From: Malania oleifera
Lineage: Eukaryota; Streptophyta; Magnoliopsida; Santalales; Ximeniaceae
Assembly (NCBI RefSeq): GCF_029873635.1
Contig: NC_080418.1
Span: 12,813,562 to 12,877,561 of the forward strand
Direction of reading: 5' to 3'
Length of the DNA: 64,000 nucleotides
Both the position numbers and the translations under genes were made by a program. Below are positions 55,432 through 64,000 of the stretch, in pieces. How positions within the stretch are numbered: position 1 is the stretch's first letter; each line of letters starts with the position of its first letter. The notes beneath the pieces were generated by a model. It was not told where the DNA came from and made no database searches. It saw only the letters and a program-made list of their open reading frames with translations.

Positions 55432-57409
55432 TGTAGTAACCCGGAAAATAATAGAATTTAAATAAAAAGGGAGAGAAAATAGAAACAGAAACAGAAGGAG
55501 GCCGTAGACTTCATCGACGACATTGCATTTTGGAGAATAAAAATAATTTCAGGATATTGCCCAACTTCGTCGATGAACACAAGGTCTTGTCGACGAAGGT
55601 TTTCAGAATTTCGTCAACGAACACAGGGCTTCGTCGAAGAGAAAATACCGAGAGAGGTTTCCGGGTACTCTGAATTTCATTGACAAATACAGGACTTCAT
55701 CAACGAATTTTGTGAAAGACTCGTCGACAAGGTGACGTGTCTCGTTGACGAATCTGGCAGTATAAAAGGAGGGAAACCAGGATATTTTGTCATTTTCACC
55801 ACTCTTCTCTCTCTCTACGTCTCCCTCTCCCTTCTCTCTTCTATTCCGGCCCCACCAGTCTCCGGATCGACGATCCGAAGCTACCACGACACTTCTGGCA
55901 GAGTTCTCTGCATATCTGCCGGAGCGGATCGTTGGGAAAACAGAGTTGGATTTCATCCCAAATTCAAGGTAAGGTCTTTTAGCTAGTTTTTGGCTTTCTG
56001 ACAGTTATAGGAAATAATGTAGACGAAGAAATACTAATATTATATTCTGGCAAATATTATTTTCAAGGTGTTTTGTAGGAGGCCCTGCGGGTGTTAGGCT
56101 TGTATTCCCTTGGGGCTTTCCAGTAGTCAGGTAAGGGAAATATGCTATGCTAGGTATTTCTTAAAATATTATACAGTTTATTTAATTATGAAAATTATGT
56201 ATTTAGTATGGTGTGGCTTGTGAATATGAATATGGTACGGGGATATGTTTTACAAATCTAGTTCCATGATTTTTACAAATTTCAGTATTATAATTATGCG
56301 AATTTCAGTACTACGATTTTATGGATTTTAGTACTATGATTATACGGATTTCAGTACCATGATTACACGAATATCAGTATTATAATTATGTAGTTTCAGT
56401 GTTATGATGATTCAGTTCTTAGTATTACGGCATATGAATTACAGTACAATTATGCAGTATCATGGTTATTACGATTACTTCAGAATCATGGTAAATCAGT
56501 TAGATATGTATAGAAATATATTATATCATATTAGACCCTATTGGACTTGCAGCTACAGAGAACGGTACCGTTGCTACAGATACTATGTTACTTTGTGAGT
56601 GCAACCACCTATTCAGATAATACGTGGTAAGGTCGACCACCTAGGCCCTTGAAGAAGTTAGGCTTCCCATCTAGATATGGGTTGAGGTGGGCATGTCGAC
56701 CGACGGAGTTCAGTGATTTATTCTTGGTTGGCCAGCCAGGGTAAATCCAGCCTACGGGCCGCACAACCTTATCATGAGGGGGCATGTCATGACACACAGA
56801 TAGCCACAGGGAACAGTTTCAGTTACTATTACTTACGTATAGATTTACAGAAACAGGGACCATACTTATGTACAGTAGAAGTACTTTGAATTATAACCAT
56901 AATACTGTTATGTTAAGCAATAGAGAAAAAGGGGTGGTGTATTTTATTATTTGAACGGTACTTTCGTATTCAGTTATTCATGTTTATATGAAAACAGAAT
57001 TCATGATATATAGTAGCTCATTTGCCATACACTAGTAATAACATATTTCTCCTTACTGAGCATTGGCTCATCCCAGTGTTGAAACATTTTTCAGGTGATC
57101 CAGGTAGGCGAGCAAACTAGGCTCGCAGGTAAAGAGGCATCTGCAGTGCCCTGTCAGCAAAGTGAGTTCAGTGGAGTATTTGTATTTGCCTTTGCTAGTT
57201 GAGGGTATTTTGGGAAACAAGTATATGTACATATTTTGGGAAACATGTAGTACTCTAGTATTGTGTGGTATTGTATATAATGGTTGTGGATATGTTTATA
57301 TGATTCTACTTCTCGCTGCTTAGGTTAATGTTGTGGTATCAGAGTATGTTAATTGTTACAGTGTTTTTTTTTTTTTTTTAAATCCTAGCTAATTAAGCAA
57401 GTTGTTACA
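55432..57409 (+). repeat. Solo LTR H (1978 bp), D-like family
   Basis: It starts TGTAGTAACCCGG and ends GTTGTTACA, in the orientation opposite to G. Flanks are ATAAG (55427-55431) and GTAAG (57410-57414), a 5-bp duplication with one change. Removing it rejoins the G RT codons ...EAHL/WLVL. Nine TTCGTCGACGAA-type words (55512-55751) precede a TATA box at 55761-55769. Confidence 0.85.
55761..55769 (+). promoter_or_regulatory. TATA box of solo LTR H
   Basis: TATAAAAGG lies 9 bp after the last palindromic word and before a CT-rich stretch (55800-55845). This is a consistent LTR promoter layout. Confidence 0.58.
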
Positions 57410-57414
57410 GTAAG

Positions 57415-58492
57415 TGTGCCTCATGTTTCTCAAAACTCCTCGAGTAGACCAATATATGATTAATGAAAACCACAACGAACTGGTCTAAATACCGATGAAA
57501 GATTCTATTCATCAAGTCCATGAATAGTGCAGGAGCATTCGTCTAATCAAACGGAATAACTAGAAATTCATAATGCCCATAATTGGTCCTAAAAACTGTC
57601 TTAAAGATGTCTTTTGCTTTAACCTTCACTTGATGATAGCCTAATCTAAGGTCGATCTTAAAATAGACTCGTGTACCCTGAAGCTAATCAAATAAGTCAT
57701 CTATATGGGGTAGAGGATATCTGTTCTTAATGGTTACCTTGTTTATCTCCCTGTAATCTATGCACATCCTCACAGACTCGACTTTCTTCTTTATGAATAA
57801 CACTGGTGCTCCCCAGGGCGATACACTAGGTCTGATAAACCCTTTATTCAATAAATTCTACGATTGGTCCTTTAATTCTCCTAATTCTACTGGTGCCATT
57901 CGGTAAGGAGCCCTAGAAATCGGCACCATTCCTAGAAGTAAATCTATAGCAAAATCTACCTCACTATTAGGAGGCAACCCTAGTAGCTCTTCTAGAAAAA
58001 CATCTGGCAATTCCTTTATCACTGGTGTACTACCAAGCTTTGATTCATGTTCTTACACCTCCTTTACAAAGGACATAAACCCCTAACATCCACCTAGGAG
58101 CAGTCTTCTCGCCTGCATGGTTGACACTAACTGAAGTGAGGAACATACTTGTGATCCCACAAATTTAAATTCTTGCTTGCCTGGTGGTCTAAATATCACC
58201 TCTTTCATATGACAGACAATATTAGCATAATTAGCTGCCAACCAATCCATACCCAGTATTACATCGAATCCATACATATCTAACACAATCAAGTCATCTG
58301 GTAACACCCTCCCCTGAATTTCTATTGGATAACCCCTAATCACCCTATGACATTTCATCACTCACTCTGACGGTGTAGCTACTGAAAATTCTACATCTAA
58401 TAACTGGGTCTCATTTCTAGACAATTTAACATAGGCCGCAGACACGAAGGAATGAGTAGCACCTGAATCAAATAAAATAATAACATGATATG
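57415..58492 (-). pseudogene. Protease and RT of element G
   Basis: Protease has intact ILFDSGATHSF (about 58475-58440), then VLDMYGFDVILGMDWLAAN and the FRPPGKQEF motif at about 58190. After frame breaks, RT is readable ([64 protein letters not shown]). The catalytic FIDD is FINH, so both Asp residues are altered. Several stops are present. It continues at 55431 after solo LTR H. Confidence 0.82.
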
Positions 58493-58497
58493 GTAAA

Positions 58498-60823
58498 TGT
58501 AATAACCCAAGAAAAAAAAATGAATAATAATAATAATAGTTAGTATTAAAAAAAAAAAGAAAGTGTTTCTCTGTTAGGATCCTTGATTCCATGTTTGATG
58601 CCTAAGAAAGACCTTGTCTAAGCGAGTGCTCAGAGACCATTGCGGCTCAGTCGCTCCCTGGAGGTCGTCCTGATCAAAACGGAATTTCATAGGATAAACA
58701 GGGTAGACACTGTTTATATACGTAAATATGTACATAAAATAATGTTTTGACTGACATAATTTGTAGAAATATATGATAAAATAATAATAATGTAAGTATC
58801 ATATGCGGGGCCCACAAGACTGTGTGGGGCCCACATGAGTCCCGAAGCCGTATGGAGGTTTACACGAGTCTCGAAACTATTTAGGATGCATAAAATCGTA
58901 TAAGAATTATTCGAGTTACGTAGGATCCATTCGGGTCTCGAAGTTGTGTGGGGCCCACAAGACCGTGTGGGGCCCACATGAGTTTTCAAAATTCAAATTA
59001 AATTCTTGTTCAAAAATAAATAATAAAATAAATAAATACTAAAAATAGTTTAAAAGTAATAACAATGATAATAATGATTAAGAAAAATAATAAAATAATA
59101 AAATAATTAATTAACTAATTGATTAATTAATTAGGTAAGTAATTAATTAAGAATTTATTTAATGGGAATGGTGGCAAGCACTCCCACATGGCCTCCATCC
59201 CCATCCCATACTCAACCCATACCTTGCCCATCCTTTGCCCATTCTTTAATTTTTAAAATTATAATTTCACCCATCTCCCCACACTTTTACAAATTCCATT
59301 TCTTCCCCAAAATTTTCCTATAAATAGGGAGCTCTCAACCTTCATTTTTCACAACAATTTTCCAAGGAAGAGAAGGATTAGTGAGTGAAAGAATTTGTGG
59401 TGGAGAGAGAATTTTTGAATAAATTCTCAATCACCCACTTTTTCCGATCTCATTTCTTAAAGATAATTATTGTGTTCGTAGCACACGGTAAAAGAAGAAG
59501 GTAAGTAAATTTTGATTATGTTAGTTTCTTTTTATTTTAAATTCATACCCGAGTTTATTTGGTACGTAAATTTTAATTATGTTACTTAGTTCCACAAAAT
59601 TTCCATAAGTTTATTTTTACGCATATTTAATTATACCAGTTCTATCTTTAATATACTTGCATCTATTTTTGGGTTAAGAAATGTTCCAATCCCCTCGGGT
59701 AAATTTTCAGCATTTCTTTCTATTCAAAAATAAAATTATATATATTTTTAACACAAAAATTGTGTGGCATGAGTTTATTTCTACGTTACATTTTTTTTTA
59801 TGTAAATATGAGTAAAGATGAGATTTTCACGATATTATTTTAAATTGCATAAATTATAATAAGATGATTTTCAAACCCCTTATGGCAACGAAAGTTCAAA
59901 GTTACAGATGCTCGGTACCGCAGCTTAAAGTTTATACGGATCAGAGTGCACCCACACTGTTTACAGAGTGGTTATTTATGTTAGTGGATTTCTCCTGAGT
60001 GCACACCTGGTTTAAGTCCAGGACTTAATAAGGAAAATCTCACTTAAGTTTACGTACGTTGATTTAATTTGGTCGGCCAGCCAACTAAGTCCAGTCTTCG
60101 GACCGCACAACCCAGTCATAGGGGTAAACATGACTTACGGCAAACAGGCCTAAGGGTGGTTTTTACAATATATGTTTATACATATTTAATTACGTGTACA
60201 AAGTTACTGATAATTTGAAGGAAAAGTGTAAGTTTACGTGAAAAGGATCATTTTGGTGCTTATATGACGATCTAAGGAAAACGTATAAGGAAAAGTATAT
60301 GTATGTTTATCATTAAATATTTTTACAGTTTTAAAGTTAAAAGTTTAATTTAGCAGTTATAGTATATGATTTAAAAATTTACTGTTGAAATTGATGACAA
60401 AGGTTTTATGCAGAAATTGTTAAATTTATGTTTATTCTAAAAGAAATCTTGAAGTTATAGTATTCATTATTGTTTTACGAAATTCTTTAAAAACTCATTT
60501 TGGCCACACACTAATAATAATCTTATTTACTTACTGAGCGTCGTCTCATCCCAATCATATTTTATTTCAGATAACTCTGAAGGACATGTCGGGAATCAGG
60601 CTTAGCAAGCATGCGGGTGGGGATTAGAAAAATAAAGATTGATTAAAAATATTAGTATGGTTTCAGATATTTATGTTTGTGTAATTTTCCTTTTTTTGAA
60701 ATAAATGATTGTAATATGGAATATTAGTGCTCTGGTTTAATAAAAATTGAGTTTATTTTGCTTCCGCTGTAAATCAGTAGTAAAAAGTTAATATCGCAGG
60801 CCCCTCGGGGTCGGGGTGTTACA
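58498..60823 (+). repeat. Solo LTR M (2326 bp), chromovirus-type
   Basis: It starts TGTAATAACCC and ends GGGGTGTTACA and is flanked by a perfect GTAAA duplication (58493-58497, 60824-60828). Removing it restores the protease lead-in ATATGGTAAA..AGAGTAAAGGTACCTG seen at 15777-15806 in A. A TATA box CTATAAATAG is at 59318-59327. The start region has the TGTGGGGCCCACA phrase at 58805, 58829, 58950 and 58968. There are no internal sequences or second LTR, hence solo. Confidence 0.88.
59318..59327 (+). promoter_or_regulatory. TATA box of solo LTR M
   Basis: CTATAAATAG is followed by a CT/CA-rich putative start region (GAGCTCTCAACC), and defines the + orientation of this LTR. Confidence 0.55.
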
Positions 60824-60828
60824 GTAAA

Positions 60829-61024
60829 AGAGTAAAGGTACCTGTCACTACATCTGCGGCAGTCTCAGTGTCTCCTGCGTCAGAGCATAAACCCTCGCCA
60901 TTGCTACATTCCTCTACTGGCCTCCACGGGGCGCTTGATAACCTCCCCGGTATGGTCTGGAAGCTAGGACCTGGATCGGCGGTATTGGGCATGCTCGTGC
61001 CATGTGGCCGGGTCTTCCACAATG
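60829..61024 (-). pseudogene. gag C-terminus of element G (after the zinc knuckle)
   Basis: The minus-strand frame HCGRPGHMARACPIPP continues the CCHC knuckle started at 62856. RPYRGGYQAPRGGQ and VAMARVYALTQ, the usual gag-to-protease linker, follow. Stops are present. It joins protease at 58492 once solo LTR M is removed. Confidence 0.8.
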
Positions 61025-61029
61025 ATAAC

Positions 61030-62128
61030 TGACTTGTTCTTAGTTATGCTTCCAAGTGCAGGAGTGTCAAGTTGTATCAAGGATGAGTCTAGGATCGTAT
61101 TCCATAGGGACCACTATGTATCAAAGTATTTGTGAAAGTTTAGTGAAATCCTGTTGCTGTAAAATGTGGTTTGAAAATATTTTTGGTCTTTTACGATTTT
61201 GAAAACAGTAAACAAAGTGGGAGGTATTTGAGAAAAAAAAAATGCTAAAATGGGACTGAACTTTTATCGAATTTTCAAAAATGTAAATCTTATAACTCAA
61301 CCAAAACTAAACAGATTAACTGAAACAATTTTACCAAACACTTGGGGTTACAGGTTCAACGTCCTTTTGCTTCCACCATTTGCTAATTCCCTAGGCTTTA
61401 CTCCTCTTCTTGTTATTCTAATCAAGGCATTAATAAGATGAAATTTTCATACTAAAGCTCAAGTAAATTGGCCACATCCAAACGGAAGAAAATAATTACT
61501 CTCATTAAGCATCAACCAAATTTCATGTAAAAATTTATTGACGAAAATCCTAGATTAAATCAAGGTTTTGATGTGCTTAACGTCAACAATAAAACAAGAA
61601 ATAAGAGCCAGCGATTTATCAATGATGCCTTCAATTTTTGGTTTTAGCCAAATAAAAGTTTAACAATAATATTGTAAGAAAACTAGTAAAGCATGGAAAG
61701 CAATCAACATTGACCCACAACCCAAGTTATAAAACCTAGCCACTCATGCTTGCAATCCGCAATTTGGGGGTCAAACGAATTCCACAATAAATCATTGTAA
61801 TGATAAAACAGGAAAAAAAACAACAACATAAAAGAACAATAAACTAGATGTATACTAAAACTAAAGAACTAATTAATCTAACCTAAAATCATTCCAATCA
61901 TTAGACCAAATGTATACTAAACTAAAACAACAAATTAACTCAACCTTGAAAGCATTCAAAATAACAAAGTAAAAGATAAGCAATTAATTAATCTAATGAC
62001 CATAATCAAACAATAAAATAAAAAAAACTTAGTATTAAAGCACTTTAATAAAGTATTAAAAACTACCATTAAAATACATGAACTTCTTCTCACAATCCAT
62101 TAAAACAAACATTAAAAATAACTAAACA

Positions 62129-62189
<61 letters not shown>

Positions 62190-62850
62190 AGTGGCCATAG
62201 GGGACCTCTCACACAGCTACTACGGATGCTCTGTATCCTCTTTGCAGTAGCGCACGGCCCCCCAAGAGCTCCCCTAAATCCTAGCTAAAAACCCTATACT
62301 CTAGCCCTCCTTTTTTACTTTTCTTCCTTTTTTTTTCTTTACTTTTTTCTCCTTTTCTTTTCCCTCTTTCTCACGTGCCTCTCCTGTTTTTAAAAGAATT
62401 CTCCCCAGCGCCTCACTCCCAGCACACTGCATATGGCCCTCACATCGTCACATCAACCTCTTTTTTTTTCTTTTCTTTCTTCCTTTTGTTGACACATCGT
62501 CAGTTCTGCACGTCAAGCCCGATTTGGATCTTCTTACAGCAAAAATCTCTCAAAACTAAAAACATAAAAATTGTAGACCACTCTTTCATCTTTCCAAATC
62601 ATTTTGAATCACCTAGATCAAAGTTTGGACAAGAAAGTTACGCCCATATTACAAAGTAGTGTCAGTTTTAGCTTCCAATAGTTACCCTGCAATAAAAAAT
62701 ACCAAAAATTCATAAATTACTTAATAAAATCCAAATATTATAAATAGAACACAATGTTAAAATATTGAGAATAATTATACATTTAATTAAAAATATAAGT
62801 CTTAATGCATGACTTAAAACACCTAATTACGCAATTTAAGCGCATAATCA
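61030..62850 (-). repeat. Solo LTR N (1821 bp), same family as element C
   Basis: It starts TGACTTGTTC and ends GCATAATCA, matching the LTR at 1584-3260 from end to end. Flanks ATAAC (61025-61029) and ATAGC (62851-62855) are a 5-bp duplication with one change. Removing it restores the G gag zinc knuckle VCYHCGRPGH. It contains a (GA)n tract at 62133-62186 and a T-rich stretch at 62310-62490. Confidence 0.88.
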
Positions 62851-62855
62851 ATAGC

Positions 62856-63734
62856 AGACGTCTCTCTCAGCCCAACACTCTCCCAGATGCTTCCTCCCAC
62901 ACGTCTGACACACAAGGTAGGTCTGCACATTCTGATTCTCACAAGGTCCTATAATCTACCTCTAACCACCACTGTAACGGTCTCCTCTCCATGGGCCCTA
63001 GCAAGAACCCGCCTGAAAACCTTGAGACGCGGGTCTCTTCGTCTAACTCTGAGCTGCGGTACCACTTGCATGCCACTCTCAATAATCGCAACTCTATCCA
63101 CAACCTCCATGAATTTCTGAGCCCAAAAACCAATAACTTGCTCAAATAGATTCCGCCTTAGACCTTTTTCAAACTTCCTCACCTTTTTCTCCTCATCCGA
63201 TGCCAAATGTGAGGCAAACCGAGACAACTTAATAAACTGAGCTGCATACTATGATAGTGTCATCTTCCTCTGAGGTAAGTGCATGAATTCTACTGCCTTT
63301 GAACTTTGAAAGGATAGTAGGGAAATATCGCTCAAAGAATAGTTCCTTTAATTGACTCCACGTCATTGGCAAAGGATCCAGTCTCTGCTCCTTAATCAAC
63401 CTCACTGATCTCCTCCAGCATTTTGCCTCTCCTATCAGCTTGAACGTCGAAAATACTACCTTTTTTTTGTCTGTCATGGAAGTACTGCTAACATATCCTC
63501 AATGTCTTTGACCCAGTTCTCAGTTGCTAAAGGGTTTACTCCTCTAGAAAATAACAGAGGTCTCATATGAGTTAGCTGCTCGATCGTGCAACTATGCTCC
63601 CCCGAACTCCTGGCCATCTCAGCCATCACCTGTAGGGTGACGCTGCACAATACTGCATCAGTATCTCTACCTCCCATACTAGATGGTCTTACTTCATCGC
63701 CCCTAGCATTCGTACCCCTGCCCACTGGGTCCAT
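62856..63734 (-). pseudogene. gag N-terminal part of element G
   Basis: ATG at 63734 (MDPVGRGTNARG) starts a gag like that of A2. Pieces in successive frames give VKDIEDMLAVL, TFKLIGEAKCWRRSVRLIKEQ, LFFERYFPT, SRFASHLASDEEKKVRKFEK and GLRRNLFEQVIGFWAQKFMEVV. It ends with CQTCGRKHLGECWAERDVC, the first half of the zinc-finger region. There are at least three frameshifts or stops. Confidence 0.8.
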
Positions 63735-64000
63735 CCTAAAAAGACAAAGAACACAATTTAAGGACCCTATCCCTCAAGCAGATCTAATTTATTTCATCTA
63801 ATTGAATTCTCATATTCACTATTAACTACTCTCCTTGATCTTACTTCAAAATTCAATCCTGCAACCTAGACACACGTCCCGACAATAGTTTACTATGACT
63901 TTCTTGAAATCGTCACCCCAAAAAAGAGACAGAAACCACCACAGAAATCGTATACCCAAACCACAAAAAAAAACCTCAAATCCTTTCCTATACTCTGGTA
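63735..64000 (-). other. Leader of element G
   Basis: It shares the phrase GACGATTTCAAGAAAGTC with the leaders of A2 and E and has no ORF. The window ends before the primer site and 5' LTR would appear, on the right. Confidence 0.6.

Larger units (their letters stand above)
55286..64000 (-). mobile_element. Element G: Ty3/gypsy chromovirus with three solo-LTR insertions
   Basis: Minus-strand order is leader (64000-63735), gag (63734-60829, split by solo LTR N), protease (60829-58100, split by solo LTR M) and RT (58030-55286, split by solo LTR H). The 5' LTR is beyond the window. Removing the three insertions restores an unbroken alignment to elements A and E at each junction. RNase H and integrase are absent. 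Confidence 0.8.

Noticed and set aside
57331..57350. GTGGTATCAGAGTATG near the end of LTR H, resembling an iMet primer site
   Set aside because: It lies inside the LTR before its TTGTTACA end and the target duplication; no internal region follows. Probably chance.

Overview
This is a repeat-dense stretch of a flowering-plant nuclear genome, probably a eudicot; I cannot name the species. The evidence is stacked plant-type LTR retrotransposons (Ty3/gypsy chromovirus and Athila-like, Ty1/copia Sirevirus-like and others), AT-rich composition with many (AT)n and (GA)n tracts, and one plant-specific GRAS-family gene. There are no operons, CRISPR arrays, rRNA or tRNA genes that I can see.

Layout. 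1-3260 (-): 5' part of an Athila-like element C (degenerate gag, tRNA-Asp-type primer site, 1.7 kb LTR), sitting in element B. 3261-7872 (-): element B (3 kb LTR with minisatellites, primer site, broken gag-like ORF), sitting in A. 7873-17365 (-): chromovirus A, broken by copia/Sirevirus element K (9106-14689), whose gag and 5' half of pol are nearly intact. 17366-21262 (-): gag start and complete 2.9 kb 5' LTR of chromovirus A2. 21263-33825 (+): 3' part of Sirevirus-like element S with an accessory ORF. Its LTR is split by a complete non-autonomous element L (24882-33338, perfect 5-bp target duplication). 33826-48800 (+): two copia 3' ends, F1 and F2. The F1 LTR is split by deletion derivative D (35215-47225, perfect duplication), whose own LTR is split by full-length chromovirus E (36982-46180, perfect duplication).

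48801-51290 is the only non-repeat island. It holds one GRAS gene (49056-50945, minus) of the SCL9/SCL14/SCL30 type, with a poly(A) signal just before the F2 edge and about 345 bp of upstream sequence before the next element. 51291-53090 (-) is the 3' end of copia J. 53091-64000 (-) is chromovirus G, truncated on the left at an LTR fragment (I) and carrying three solo LTRs: H (55432-57409), M (58498-60823) and N (61030-62850).

The nest implies an order of arrival of roughly F2, F1, S, A2, A, B, C on one branch, with K, L, D and E as side insertions. Only D, E, L and M show perfect 5-bp target duplications; H and N have duplications with one mismatch; the rest are one-sided junctions. Except for gag/pol of K, the element ORFs are broken by stops and frameshifts. 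The most interesting signal is not a gene. In at least five LTR families, copia and gypsy alike, a short self-complementary word is repeated about 6-13 times just upstream of the LTR TATA box. The word differs between families but the layout is the same.
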